From: Verrucomicrobiaceae bacterium
Lineage (GTDB): Bacteria > Verrucomicrobiota > Verrucomicrobiia > Opitutales > Intestinicryptomonadaceae
DNA: 46,281 nt
NCBI GenBank assembly: GCA_015061955.1
Contig: SUVO01000019.1
Span: 1-46,281 of the forward strand
Direction of reading: 5' to 3'
The notes under the pieces are model-generated. The model was not told the origin of the DNA, ran no database searches, and saw only the letters and a program-made list of their open reading frames with translations. Positions within the stretch are counted from its first letter, which is position 1. Every line of letters starts with the position of its first letter. A program made the position numbers and the translations under genes. Positions 10,743 to 23,854 of the stretch are shown piece by piece.

Positions 10743-10769
10743 AAGGAGCTTGAACAAGCTCCTTTTTTT
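10743..10769 (+). terminator. Rho-independent terminator after the GH50-like gene
   Basis: The 10-bp perfect stem AAGGAGCTTG/CAAGCTCCTT has a 2-nt spacer and seven T. Confidence 0.9.
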
Positions 10770-10830
10770 GTGCATTCTAAGTTGACTATTCAATGTGTTT
10801 TCTATTGAATTTTGAACTTATTATAAACTC

Positions 10831-12189
10831 ATGTTTTTACGTTATTTTAAATCGAGCATTTGGAGGAACCTTGTAGCAATATTTTTTGTTGCCATGGATA
10901 TATCTCTTTGTGCTTACGCTCAAGATTATTATAACGAAAAAAATCTACTCGACACTCTTGTAGAACATAGAATTTTAACAGAACAAGACGCATTGCAAAC
11001 GCGAAAACTGATGGTAAACACATCAGATATAACAATGCAAAAATCTCTGGTAAAATCATTTAATTTAGGAGCTTATACTCAATTTAGATACCAGTTTTCG
11101 CATCAGAAGGCAACGGAAGGTAATATTGAAAAAACTCGAACTGCTAATGGCGAAACTATACGACGTGTAATCTTTCTATACAATGCACACTTCAACGATA
11201 CTTCAAATATGATTGTTGTTCTCAACTTAGTAGAACCGTCGCCATTTGATTCGTTCTACTTCAAAAAGACCGTCGATTTATCTATATTCAAAGGGGCAAT
11301 TCATTTCGGTGTAATGAAACCAGAATTCAATATGGAATACACTGCTGCAGCCAAATTAAAAGTGCCTGAGCGAAGTATTGTAAATTCGTTTTGGGGTGGG
11401 AAAGATGTCGGATACGATGATTATTATCATGAAAGTAAACCAAATCAATGTTTGGCTGGAAATCACTTAGGGCTTTATTGGAGAGGCAATATGCCTTTTG
11501 ATGAACGCATTATTTATGGTTTATCAATTACAAATGCTAAAAATGCTTACTGGTATAAATTAGAACAAGATTTAGAATTAGCTTACTGGTGGAATATTGG
11601 CTACGCTGTAAAAAATGACAAACATGACTTTCAAGCAGGCTTAAATTTTGGATACACACCAAATGCATCATCGGCATACGATTCAAATACACACAATGCA
11701 GTTAAGTGCGAGTGTATAGGCTCGGTAGCATATTTTATCTATCAAGGCGAAAATCTATTCATACAAGGCGAATTTGCTATAACTACATCGGAACATGGTA
11801 AAACTATGTCAGATGAACATGCTGTATATACAACAGATTCTCGTAGTGCAACACCATTTGGTGCATTCTTAATACTTGGATACGCCTTCGACTTGGGATC
11901 GCTCGGTATATTTGAACCAATTTGCCGATACTCTTATATCGATACTGATGGCGCTGGTATTTCTGAAAACAACGTTATTTACTCTATTAAAAAAAGCTTG
12001 AACGGATATTACAATAAGGTAGACTCGTACTATGTAGGTTTTAATTGGTATTTAGACAAGCAAGAAAGACGTAATTGGAAAATTGCTACGGGACTTGAAT
12101 ATTACCACTTTTACGATAGCCCAACATCGATAAAATCAAAGAGTTGCAATGTAAGTGCCTTTATAACGCAACTGCAAATATTATTTTAA
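10831..12189 (+). CDS. Outer-membrane porin, phosphate-selective porin (OprP/OprO)-like
   Basis: The 452-residue protein has a signal peptide ending AYA|Q near residue 31. A short periplasmic helix (LLDTLVEHRILTEQDA) follows, a feature seen in OprP-type porins of PVC bacteria. The rest consists of alternating amphipathic strands and ends in a terminal Phe (QLQILF), the usual outer-membrane insertion signal. I infer that it lets oligosaccharides made by the flanking glycosidases cross the outer membrane, since no SusC-type transporter is present; the substrate cannot be read from sequence. It lies 19 nt upstream of the GH2 gene and is probably cotranscribed. There is no clear Shine-Dalgarno. 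Confidence 0.7.
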   Translation: MFLRYFKSSIWRNLVAIFFVAMDISLCAYAQDYYNEKNLLDTLVEHRILTEQDALQTRKLMVNTSDITMQKSLVKSFNLGAYTQFRYQFSHQKATEGNIEKTRTANGETIRRVIFLYNAHFNDTSNMIVVLNLVEPSPFDSFYFKKTVDLSIFKGAIHFGVMKPEFNMEYTAAAKLKVPERSIVNSFWGGKDVGYDDYYHESKPNQCLAGNHLGLYWRGNMPFDERIIYGLSITNAKNAYWYKLEQDLELAYWWNIGYAVKNDKHDFQAGLNFGYTPNASSAYDSNTHNAVKCECIGSVAYFIYQGENLFIQGEFAITTSEHGKTMSDEHAVYTTDSRSATPFGAFLILGYAFDLGSLGIFEPICRYSYIDTDGAGISENNVIYSIKKSLNGYYNKVDSYYVGFNWYLDKQERRNWKIATGLEYYHFYDSPTSIKSKSCNVSAFITQLQILF

Positions 12190-12195
12190 AAATAA

Positions 12196-16041
<3,846 letters not shown>

Positions 16042-16043
16042 TA

Positions 16044-16673
16044 ATGACAAAAAAACAACGTGCGGAATTTGTAATGCGTCAGTTGGATACCCATTATCCA
16101 ACTCCGCAAATTCCTTTAAAATTCAAAAATACATTTACGTTTTTAGTTGCAGTAGTATTGTCGGCACAGTGTACCGATAAACGTGTAAACGAAGTTACCC
16201 CAAAACTTTTTGCAAAAGCCGATACACCACAAAAAATGGCAAAACTTTCGCAAGAAGAAATTGCCGAAATAATAAAACCTTGTGGCCTTACAAAAGCAAA
16301 ATCTGCAAATTTAAAAAGTCTGTCGCAAACTTTGTGCGATAAATTCAACGGCGAAGTTCCACAAACATTTGAACAATTAGAGAGTTTGGCTGGTGTTGGA
16401 CATAAAACAGCATCGGTAATAATGTCGCAAGCCTTTGGTAAGCCAGCGTTTCCTGTCGATACACATATACATCGCTTGGCTAAACGCTGGGGATTGTCGA
16501 ATGGTAAAAGTGTAGAACAAACTGAGGCAGACTTAAAAAAAGTTTTTCCACAAGAAGCGTGGCATAATCTACATTTGCAGTTCATCTATTACGGTAGAGA
16601 ATTTTGTAAAGCTCATACTTGTAAAACACCACAAACACGTTGCCCTATGTGCAAAGCATTATCAAAAAAATGA
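16044..16673 (+). CDS. nth: Endonuclease III, DNA glycosylase/AP lyase
   Basis: It removes oxidised pyrimidines in base-excision repair. The 209 residues match the family. The helix-hairpin-helix LAGVGHKT carries catalytic Lys121, and Asp139 lies in VDTHIHR. Four cysteines at 188, 193, 200 and 203 probably hold the 4Fe-4S cluster, but their spacing (4, 6, 2) differs from the classical 6-2-5 pattern. I recall a similar arrangement in chlamydial relatives, which would fit a PVC origin. It begins 2 nt after the GH2 stop and overlaps miaA by an ATGA, so it is probably on the glycosidase transcript. Confidence 0.94.
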   Translation: MTKKQRAEFVMRQLDTHYPTPQIPLKFKNTFTFLVAVVLSAQCTDKRVNEVTPKLFAKADTPQKMAKLSQEEIAEIIKPCGLTKAKSANLKSLSQTLCDKFNGEVPQTFEQLESLAGVGHKTASVIMSQAFGKPAFPVDTHIHRLAKRWGLSNGKSVEQTEADLKKVFPQEAWHNLHLQFIYYGREFCKAHTCKTPQTRCPMCKALSKK

Positions 16674-17551
16674 ACAACGTACTGATAATAAGTGGTGCAA
16701 CTTGCACAGGAAAAACTGCATTAGCTATCGACCTTGCTGAAAAACACAATGCCGAAATAATATCGTGCGATAGCGTACAAATTTATAAAGATGCCGATAT
16801 CGGTTCAGCAAAAGCTACACTTCAGGAACAAGCACGCATAAAACATCATCTAATAGATGTCGTAAAAGTAAATCAACCTTTCGATGTTGCAAGTTATGTA
16901 GAATTGGCAAAACAAGCCTTTAACGATATTCGCAACCGTGGTAAAAATGTAGTTGTTGTTGGAGGCAGTGGATTTTATTTAAAATCTTGGTTTATGGCTG
17001 TTGCCGATAACATAAGCATTCCTAAAGAAATTAGCGAATTTACATCTAAAATAGAACGTGAAGGTGGCGCTGAGGCCTTGGCAAAAGAGCTTTTGAAAGT
17101 TGATGCACAAGCATCGGAAATTGTAGATATGAATAATCCTCGTCGTACAAAGAACGCGTTGGAACGTTGCTTAGCAACATCAAAATCGGTGCGCGAACTT
17201 CGTACAGAATTTGAGAAATTGCCCTGCCCTATGGGAGAATTTCCACGCAAATTCATTTTAATTGATCGTCCAGACGATGAAATTTTAAAACGTATAGAAT
17301 TACGAACACAAATAATGCTTAAAACTGGCTTAATTGAAGAAACCAAAAACCTCATCAATAAAGGTATTTTAGAAAATCCATCACTTAGAAATTCAACTGG
17401 CTACAAACAGACAATCGATTACCTTTTGAGCAATTCAACAAATATCGATAAATTAAAAAGCGACATCGTAGTTCAAACAATGTCGCTCGTGCGTAAACAA
17501 CGCAAATATTTTGCTACACAATTACGCGATATACCACGTAGTCGAATTTAA
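16670..17551 (+). CDS. miaA: tRNA dimethylallyltransferase MiaA
   Basis: It adds a dimethylallyl group to A37 of tRNAs that read UNN codons. The 293-residue protein has the P-loop GATCTGKT at residues 9-16, DSVQIY at 34-39, and STGYKQTIDYL near the C-terminus. I place the start at 16670, where ATG overlaps the nth TGA as ATGA, because the in-frame start at 16640 would lie inside nth and put ten unusual residues before the P-loop strand. It ends convergently with the next gene, the two stop codons sharing TTAA. Confidence 0.95.
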   Translation: MNNVLIISGATCTGKTALAIDLAEKHNAEIISCDSVQIYKDADIGSAKATLQEQARIKHHLIDVVKVNQPFDVASYVELAKQAFNDIRNRGKNVVVVGGSGFYLKSWFMAVADNISIPKEISEFTSKIEREGGAEALAKELLKVDAQASEIVDMNNPRRTKNALERCLATSKSVRELRTEFEKLPCPMGEFPRKFILIDRPDDEILKRIELRTQIMLKTGLIEETKNLINKGILENPSLRNSTGYKQTIDYLLSNSTNIDKLKSDIVVQTMSLVRKQRKYFATQLRDIPRSRI

Positions 17552-18576
17552 TTTTCTTTTGGCAATACTTTGCATGCGCTAAATTCGTTTGGTAAAAACC
17601 AACGTGCCTTGTATATTTTTGAATTTGGACACGTTCCAATTTTTGTAAGCTGACCATTACCAGCAACAACAGAGTCGCTCCACCAACGCTTTGTAGCTTT
17701 CAAATATATAACCTGCCCATTATCTGCCATAGAAATACTCTTTATATGCTTAACTTGACTAATATCGCGAAAGTGTCGAGTTTGGGTATCGAATAGAACA
17801 GCTCCAAGTGTGCCTGTTGCAAACAAATATTTTGTGTTGGGAACAGGATATAAATCGTGCCCACACTTTGCCATTTCCGGAACTTCGTAAGTAAAGACCT
17901 TCGTAAGCGCAGGAGCCTTCTTATTAAAGTTGTATTTGTAGCCCACAATACTTTGCATACCCAAGCCCCACAAGATTTGTTGGTCGTTGTCCCAAACTAT
18001 GCCATGTGCAAATTCAAGTTCGTAGCATGTAAAGTTTCTGCATGGTTGCCCTTGCTTGTAGTTTGAAGTATCGAACAACGTAAGTTTGTTGTCGGTAGAA
18101 GATACTGCAACTACATTGCCGTCTGGCAACAAACACGCCGAATGTGGATTTTGACCAGCATGAGCAAAGAATAAAACTTTTTTGTCGCTCATTCTAATAA
18201 TAGCAACACCACCATGCGATGCAGTTACAATTATGTGCGAAGTGTCGATGATAGGCTTGCATTCATCAATAAATCTGAACCACTTTGCATATTCGACAGG
18301 CATACCATTTGCCTTTGTTGGATTCCAACGCCAAACTTCTGCATCAGAACAATTCCAGCTCTTGTTAGGATTTAACATAACAATGTTATTGGTTGATTGC
18401 TCGGCAACAATTATGTTTGGAACACCTTTTAAATCTGGAGTATATTGCGATGCTAACTTATGACGCAATTTGTCGGCATAGTCATTAAACTTTGTGTCTT
18501 TTTCTGAAGCAAAAGATAACGAACTAAAGATAATAAATACGATTGGTAAAAATAATCTAAACATATAACTTTTCAT
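17548..18576 (-). CDS. Exported propeller-like protein (DUF6528-like)
   Basis: The 342-residue protein has a signal peptide (residues 1 to about 24; an internal Met at residue 5 is an alternative start). The body has repeating blade-like strands such as NIIVAEQSTNNIVMLN, HIIVTASHGGVAIIR and NVVAVSSTDNKLTLFD, typical of a beta-propeller. W-rich segments (SWNCSDAEVWRWNP) recall DUF6528, seen in polysaccharide-degradation loci of gut bacteria; that match is from memory. It may bind or process a sugar, but no catalytic residues are recognisable. The gene is convergent with miaA, its stop overlapping by 4 nt. Confidence 0.65.
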   Translation of the reverse strand: MKSYMFRLFLPIVFIIFSSLSFASEKDTKFNDYADKLRHKLASQYTPDLKGVPNIIVAEQSTNNIVMLNPNKSWNCSDAEVWRWNPTKANGMPVEYAKWFRFIDECKPIIDTSHIIVTASHGGVAIIRMSDKKVLFFAHAGQNPHSACLLPDGNVVAVSSTDNKLTLFDTSNYKQGQPCRNFTCYELEFAHGIVWDNDQQILWGLGMQSIVGYKYNFNKKAPALTKVFTYEVPEMAKCGHDLYPVPNTKYLFATGTLGAVLFDTQTRHFRDISQVKHIKSISMADNGQVIYLKATKRWWSDSVVAGNGQLTKIGTCPNSKIYKARWFLPNEFSACKVLPKEN

Positions 18577-18675
18577 AGATTAGTGTATAGTATCGTAAAA
18601 AAACAGGTCAAACAAAAAGAAACTTAAAAAAATAATAAAAATGTGCTTGCAACCGATAAATAAAACTGCCAAGAT

Positions 18676-18681
18676 ATAGTC
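18676..18681 (+). promoter_or_regulatory. -10 box of the tRNA-Ile2 gene
   Basis: TATAGT lies 9 nt before the first tRNA base. A TTGCAA lies further upstream at an imperfect 22-nt spacing, so the -35 element is unclear. Confidence 0.4.
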
Positions 18682-18690
18682 TTTAATAAT

Positions 18691-18766
18691 GGGCCGGTAG
18701 CTCAGGGGTTAGAGCAGGCGACTCATAATCGCTTGGTCGGGGGTTCAATCCCCTCCCGGCCCACCA
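18691..18766 (+). tRNA. tRNA-Ile2 (CAU anticodon, lysidine-modified)
   Basis: This is a complete 76-nt cloverleaf with encoded CCA. The acceptor stem is GGGCCGG/CCGGCCC, the anticodon loop CTCATAA gives anticodon CAU, and the T loop is GTTCAATC. The anticodon arm and its flanks (AGAGCAGGCGACTCATAATC, then GCTTGGTCG) match E. coli tRNA-Ile2 rather than tRNA-Met, so C34 is expected to be changed to lysidine by TilS and read AUA. Confidence 0.93.
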
Positions 18767-18770
18767 TTAA

Positions 18771-18801
18771 AAAAAACGCAAACAAGTGTTTGCGTTTTTT
18801 T
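18771..18801 (+). terminator. Terminator of tRNA-Ile2
   Basis: The stem AACGCAAAC/GTTTGCGTT has an AAGT loop and is followed by a T-run, directly behind the tRNA. Confidence 0.92.
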
Positions 18802-18895
18802 GTTTTTTAAGATGTAAGACGTACCATTATTCAATTCATTTTTATCTTGAAAAAGAAGTTATAAATTATACCCTTCTCTTAAAGGATAATTATTT

Positions 18896-20245
18896 ATGAG
18901 CTTTGAAAAAGAGTTATTACAACGCTTACCAAAATACGAAGCCGATGGACTAATCGACAATCAGTCAGCACTACGTTTAAAAGAACACTTAAAACTTCAG
19001 GTATCGCAAAGTACTTCAATTTTCAAAACTAGTTTATACTTTGCAGGCTTTTTGTTGATAATAATTGGCTCGTGTTTATTTATTCGTAATCTTTGGGATT
19101 GCCTAAGCATTACAATTCGCCTTTGTTTAGCGTTTGTTCCATTATTGATGTCGGTTGCATTAGGAATATTTGTGTTGTACAAACAAATGGGAAATTTAAT
19201 GCGCGAACTTGTAGTATTGGCAAATTATTTAGCAGTATTTGCAATGATATCAATAATATCATCTACACTAAATATAAATGGTAATTTATACGATTTTTGC
19301 CTTACAATGATATGCCTATGTTTACCAATAACATTCATATTTCGCTCATCGACAGGCTCTGTAATTTCACTATTTCTTCTGTTGGCAATTAACAGCGAGC
19401 ATTGTTCGGATAGGTATTTCGACTTGTTCTTCAATTATGCAATTCTTGCAAGTATTGGCATTTTCCTGTTTTGGAAATTTTATTCGGCAAAACCTGTACT
19501 TGGCATTATTGCATGTTGGATATTTTGCATATTGGCTCCAATAATAATGGGCAATTCGATAGGCAATTTTATTTTACATTCATTATTTTATCAGACGAAT
19601 CAGTTCAATCCTCCTAATGAATTAGGTATGATTATTGCAATGGGATTTTTATCGAGCGTACTTTTGTACTCAGCAACATCAAGAGCCTCAAAACTCCCTT
19701 TCTGGAAAAATCCATTCTTATTATCTGGTGTAGTTGGGATATTGATAACTACAACTCAAATGAATACTATAAAGTTGAATTCGCATTTCTTTAATAATAT
19801 GTCATCACTTTGCAAATTTTGGGAAACAAATAATGGAGATTTCGCAATTGCATTTACTTTTGTAGTTATTGCTTTAGTTGTTTGGCTACACCTGTTTGTA
19901 AAAGCATTAAGAACGTATCCACAAATATGGGGAAGCATTGTTGGAGCAACTGTTTTTATATTGTACACAACAAACTTTTTCGTAGGTGGACAATATCTTA
20001 TATACGTTATACTATCAAATTTATTGATGTTTGTATCAGCCTTTCTATTTGTCTATAAAGGAATTAAAAATAAAAGCTATTTACTTTTAAACGTGGGTAT
20101 ACTTTTGTTGATATGGCAAGCAATAATACGTATGTTTGTATCGGACTTAGATATGTTGCTACGAGCAAGCTTATTTGTAATATTCGGAGTAATTTTAGTT
20201 ACAACAAACTGGTACATAAATTCTAAACGACAAAATCAAAAATGA
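18896..20245 (+). CDS. DUF2157 multi-span membrane protein
   Basis: The 449-residue inner-membrane protein has a soluble N-terminal helix pair (LLQRLPKYEADGLIDNQSALRLKEH) that is the hallmark of DUF2157. About a dozen hydrophobic segments follow. The biochemical role of the family is not known to me. Its stop overlaps the start of the next gene as ATGA, and the partner is a GDYXXLXY-like protein, the usual neighbour of DUF2157, so the two very likely form a unit. AAAGGA lies about 10 nt upstream of the start. Confidence 0.8.
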   Translation: MSFEKELLQRLPKYEADGLIDNQSALRLKEHLKLQVSQSTSIFKTSLYFAGFLLIIIGSCLFIRNLWDCLSITIRLCLAFVPLLMSVALGIFVLYKQMGNLMRELVVLANYLAVFAMISIISSTLNINGNLYDFCLTMICLCLPITFIFRSSTGSVISLFLLLAINSEHCSDRYFDLFFNYAILASIGIFLFWKFYSAKPVLGIIACWIFCILAPIIMGNSIGNFILHSLFYQTNQFNPPNELGMIIAMGFLSSVLLYSATSRASKLPFWKNPFLLSGVVGILITTTQMNTIKLNSHFFNNMSSLCKFWETNNGDFAIAFTFVVIALVVWLHLFVKALRTYPQIWGSIVGATVFILYTTNFFVGGQYLIYVILSNLLMFVSAFLFVYKGIKNKSYLLLNVGILLLIWQAIIRMFVSDLDMLLRASLFVIFGVILVTTNWYINSKRQNQK

Positions 20246-20898
20246 ATTTTAAAAAGCTTTTAATATTTGCATTTTCAATACTTGTAATGCTTCAAATCAT
20301 AGCAGGCATTTATATGATTTACGACGCCATAGACATTACTGAAAATGCACAACCAATTAAATTCAAATGTTCAATTCCGTCATTGTATAGAGAAGATGGA
20401 AGAATGCACATATACACACATGATATAAAAATCGATTACACCAAAAATATTCCTCTAATAGACAAACACCTATCAGAAAAATCGAACAATAAAAACAATT
20501 TACATTTTTTCTTAAAACTTAACACAAATATTGTTTTTACTACCGATAAAAATGGTTTTGCACAAATAAAAGATTACTACCCATATTCAACAAAATCCCC
20601 TGATAAATATGCAGTAAAAGAAGTACACATAAAACGTGGTTTTTATAAAAATAAAGAAATAACATATTATAAAACACCTAAAATAGAATTTCCCTCACCA
20701 AATTCTGAAATGTATTTTTCGGAAGATTCTGCAAAAAAAGTCAAAAAATATTTAGATTCAGTCAGAAAGAAATATCAAGGCAAAGAACAGTCTGAATTAT
20801 CTTACGTTGTATACAAAATGAGAGGGAATAAAGTAATTACAATCGACTGCGTTGTAGATGGAAAATCGTTGAAAGAAATAGCTAAATCTAAGCTCTAA
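20242..20898 (+). CDS. GDYXXLXY-family-like protein with degenerate signature
   Basis: The 218-residue protein has one N-terminal membrane anchor (residues 5-27) and an extracytoplasmic domain. Position next to DUF2157 and the layout of its C-terminal half (MYFSEDSAKKVKKYL, then VITIDCVVDGKSLKEI) fit the GDYXXLXY family. The signature itself is not recognisable: the corresponding region reads YREDGRMHIYTHD. Function is unknown, and the assignment rests mostly on context. It overlaps the upstream gene by 4 nt and the convergent DUF456 gene by 4 nt at the stops. Confidence 0.55.
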   Translation: MNFKKLLIFAFSILVMLQIIAGIYMIYDAIDITENAQPIKFKCSIPSLYREDGRMHIYTHDIKIDYTKNIPLIDKHLSEKSNNKNNLHFFLKLNTNIVFTTDKNGFAQIKDYYPYSTKSPDKYAVKEVHIKRGFYKNKEITYYKTPKIEFPSPNSEMYFSEDSAKKVKKYLDSVRKKYQGKEQSELSYVVYKMRGNKVITIDCVVDGKSLKEIAKSKL

Positions 20899-21392
20899 AA
20901 CACATACATTGTAAATGCTACAATCATAGCAAAGCAACATATTACCTTAAACACCATTGCAATAATTCCACCTAAAAAGGCACCCCAACCTGCCTTCACC
21001 GATTTATTAAAATCGGAACACGCTATGTATTCAAAACCTAAAGCAAAAATAAAAGGAAAAACAAATATTGTTATAAATTGAGGTGGAATAAATATAGCAA
21101 CCACCGAGCCTATCACAGCACCAACAGCTCCTCGCCACGTTGCACCATATTTTTTTGCTCCTAACCACGACAACAGAAAATCGCCTACTTGAGTTAGGCA
21201 TGCAATTATCGCACAAAACACAACGACTCCCCATGGCAAAATTTCAGAAAAACAAAGTTTGTGAATTAAAACCATAACAGCAAGCATTGTCGGACCAGGA
21301 ATAACAGGTATTACGCATCCAATTAAAGCACCTATAAACACAACAACAACTGCCATGTTTAAAGTATACAAATATATATCATTAAATTCCAT
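20895..21392 (-). CDS. DUF456 small membrane protein
   Basis: The 165-residue protein has four or five membrane segments. GALIGCVIPVIPGP near the N-terminus and GDFLLSWLGAKKYGATWRG in the middle are typical of DUF456, a family of unknown function. It stands alone, convergent with the preceding operon and divergent from the next gene with 57 nt between starts. Confidence 0.85.
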   Translation of the reverse strand: MEFNDIYLYTLNMAVVVVFIGALIGCVIPVIPGPTMLAVMVLIHKLCFSEILPWGVVVFCAIIACLTQVGDFLLSWLGAKKYGATWRGAVGAVIGSVVAIFIPPQFITIFVFPFIFALGFEYIACSDFNKSVKAGWGAFLGGIIAMVFKVICCFAMIVAFTMYVF

Positions 21393-21449
21393 TTAAAACT
21401 TGAAAATAAAATTCGATTTTGTTTTTATAGTGTAAAACAGATATACATT

Positions 21450-21968
21450 ATGGAAAGCAAAAACAACAAAATTTTAGAGATTATTAAAAAGGAAAAATTC
21501 TTATCGTTTTTCGATTTGAAGAAAATAGGCGAAGACGGAGAAAGTATTTTAGATGGCCTCTGTAAAGTAGCATGCCCAGCAAATAACGATACCTTCAATT
21601 ATATATCGCTCACATTTATATTCGATACCCCATCTGAATCGGCTTCGTTGAATGCTAAACGTATTATGGCAAAAATAACTTCGGAAGAAATAAAACAAGC
21701 AATTCCATCGGCTTATACAACAACATCTATACCTGCAACACAAAGCCCCGAAGGTAGCTATATTCATCAAATAGACGTTATCTTTAAAACACCATTACCT
21801 GAAGATAAAAAAGAATTCGTCAACAAGTTAGTGTATTTGTTGCGCAATACAATTTTATTGAATGTTGAAGCGCCTCAATGGTGGGACGAAGATTCAGCCC
21901 CAGAAGCAACTGAAGCCGAAAAATTAAATTGGTCGGCTAGATTGATGGCTTTCATTGGGCTTGAATAA
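21450..21968 (+). CDS. Hypothetical protein, soluble alpha/beta
   Basis: I do not recognise this 172-residue protein. It has no signal peptide or membrane span. It opens with a charged helix (KNNKILEIIKKEKFLSFFDL), contains regular strands (YISLTFIFDTP, IHQIDVIFKTPLP) and ends with a Trp- and acid-rich stretch (EAPQWWDEDSAPEATEAEKL). The codon use matches its neighbours, and its own terminator follows, so it is a real gene. No catalytic motif is visible. Confidence 0.75.
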   Translation: MESKNNKILEIIKKEKFLSFFDLKKIGEDGESILDGLCKVACPANNDTFNYISLTFIFDTPSESASLNAKRIMAKITSEEIKQAIPSAYTTTSIPATQSPEGSYIHQIDVIFKTPLPEDKKEFVNKLVYLLRNTILLNVEAPQWWDEDSAPEATEAEKLNWSARLMAFIGLE

Positions 21969-21983
21969 TAAATTTTAATTCAC

Positions 21984-22008
21984 GCCGTTCCAATTAGGAA
22001 CGGCTTTA
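21984..22008 (+). terminator. Terminator after the hypothetical gene
   Basis: GCCGTTCC pairs perfectly with GGAACGGC around an AATTA loop, followed by a T-rich stretch. Confidence 0.8.
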
Positions 22009-22096
22009 GTATATTTTATAAATCTTTAAGATTTTGTTTTTTCAAGTACTTATTTAATATCTTAAAGCTTTAAACAATTTAACAAATAATGTAAAA

Positions 22097-23854
22097 ATGA
22101 ATATTTGGTTTCATCCTGCAAAAGAATTCGACAACATGTTGCGCAACGCAGCAAGTAAAATTCAGTTGGAAAATTTTGATCCACAAATGCGTACAGCAGA
22201 TCCACGTTTTGGCGATTTCCAATCGAATGGTGTTCTGCCTATGGCAAAAATGCAAAAGACAAATCCAAGAGCTCTTGCACAAACTTTGGTAGACGAATTA
22301 AAGAAAGACGAAAACTTCGACGAATCGTTAGTTGAAGTATCGATTGCTGGTCCAGGGTTTATAAACTTTGCCCTTACTAAGAAGTTTTTGAATGCTTGGT
22401 TAGCTAAATATAAGGGCGAAGCCGAACTAAAAAACGCTTCCAAAAAATTCTATAATGGAAAAAAGGTAGTTATAGACTATCCATCGCCTAACACTGCAAA
22501 ACAAATGCACGTTGGTCATCTTCGTCCGATGGTAATTGGCGAAGCTGTTAAACGCCTATTGAAATTCTGTGGTGCCGATATAAAAACAGATAATCATATT
22601 GGCGACTGGGGTACAAATTTTGGCATACTAATCTATGGTATAAAAACACAAAACTATAAGCTTGATCCAAATAACGAAAACTCGCTTGAAGAACTCGAGC
22701 AAATGTACAAGCGTGGTAGCGCCCTTACAAAAGAAAATCCGGAAGCTGCCGATGCTGCTCGTGCAGAGCTTGTAAAATTGCAAAATGGCGATGCCGAAAA
22801 CGTTGAACTTTGGAACGAAATCAATAAAGTAAGTACCGTTGCATTTGAAAGAATGTATAAGCGTATGGGGCTTACAATCGATATGACCTTAGGCGAATCG
22901 TATTATCGCGATAAAGTAGGCAGAATTTATCAAGAACTTTCTGAAATTGGCTTGGCTGAAGAAAATCAAGGAGCATTAGTAGTTTTCCACAAAGAACACG
23001 AACGCTTTGCAAAACAACCTTTCATTATTCGTAAAAGCGATGGGGCATCGAACTACGCCTCAACCGACTTGGCAACAATTCTAAATCGCGTAGAAAATTT
23101 AGATGCTGAAGAAGTTGTGTATGTAACCGATGGTCGCCAACAAGACCACTTCCAACAACTCTTTATAACAGTTGAAAAATGGTTTAAAGCAAAGGCCTAT
23201 AAACTTCCACAAATGCGACACGTTTGGTTCGGTACAATCTTGGGTGAAGACGGCAAAGCTATCAAAACAAAAAGTGGTGAACCTATTCGCCTTAAAGCCC
23301 TCTTAGATGAAGCTGTAGCAAGAGCTAAAGCATTGGTAAAAGAAAAAAATCCAGACGTATCGGAAGACGATGCAAATAAAATAGCCGAAACAATTGGTGT
23401 AGCAGCAATCAGATATTCCGACCTCGCACAAAATCGCACTGGCGATTACGTATTCTCGTGGGATAAACTTTTGGCGTTTGATGGCAATACTGCACCATAC
23501 TTGCTTTACGCTGCAGCACGCATTCATTCAATCTTCAGAAAAATTGGTACTTCGCCCGATTGCAACTTCCCTGAAGCATCGGAACTTGAAACCGAACAAG
23601 AAATTGCACTTGCACGCAAACTCATTGCGTTGCCATCGGTTTTCGAACTTACACTTTCAGAATTGCGTCCACATTTCTTATGCACATATTTGTATGAGCT
23701 TGCTGGAATATTCTCTACATTCTACAACGCAAACAAAGTTATTGTAGATGACGAAGGTACAAAACAGCGTCGTTTAATGCTCTGCGCACGTACATTGCGT
23801 GTTCTCGAAGCTGGATTGCGTTTGTTAGGTATAGAACCATTGGAAAAAATGTAA
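22097..23854 (+). CDS. argS: Arginyl-tRNA synthetase
   Basis: This class I synthetase charges tRNA-Arg. The 585 residues are normal. The HIGH motif appears as HVGH at residues 138-141, preceded by PSPNTAKQM; the nucleotide-binding KMSK-equivalent region reads KTKSGEPIRLKALLDEA. Further conserved segments are DGRQQDHFQQLF and LDMTLGESYY-like sequence, and the C-terminal all-helical anticodon-binding domain is complete. Its stop overlaps the start of the downstream adenosyltransferase by one base (TAATG), so the two are cotranscribed. Confidence 0.97.
   Translation: MNIWFHPAKEFDNMLRNAASKIQLENFDPQMRTADPRFGDFQSNGVLPMAKMQKTNPRALAQTLVDELKKDENFDESLVEVSIAGPGFINFALTKKFLNAWLAKYKGEAELKNASKKFYNGKKVVIDYPSPNTAKQMHVGHLRPMVIGEAVKRLLKFCGADIKTDNHIGDWGTNFGILIYGIKTQNYKLDPNNENSLEELEQMYKRGSALTKENPEAADAARAELVKLQNGDAENVELWNEINKVSTVAFERMYKRMGLTIDMTLGESYYRDKVGRIYQELSEIGLAEENQGALVVFHKEHERFAKQPFIIRKSDGASNYASTDLATILNRVENLDAEEVVYVTDGRQQDHFQQLFITVEKWFKAKAYKLPQMRHVWFGTILGEDGKAIKTKSGEPIRLKALLDEAVARAKALVKEKNPDVSEDDANKIAETIGVAAIRYSDLAQNRTGDYVFSWDKLLAFDGNTAPYLLYAAARIHSIFRKIGTSPDCNFPEASELETEQEIALARKLIALPSVFELTLSELRPHFLCTYLYELAGIFSTFYNANKVIVDDEGTKQRRLMLCARTLRVLEAGLRLLGIEPLEKM

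Noticed and set aside
16640..16669. Upstream start of miaA
   Set aside because: It lies within nth; the ATGA overlap at 16670 is the more natural coupled start and puts the P-loop at the usual distance.
18691..18766. Call as tRNA-Met because of the CAU anticodon
   Set aside because: The anticodon arm and flanks match tRNA-Ile2, and the body lacks the initiator features.
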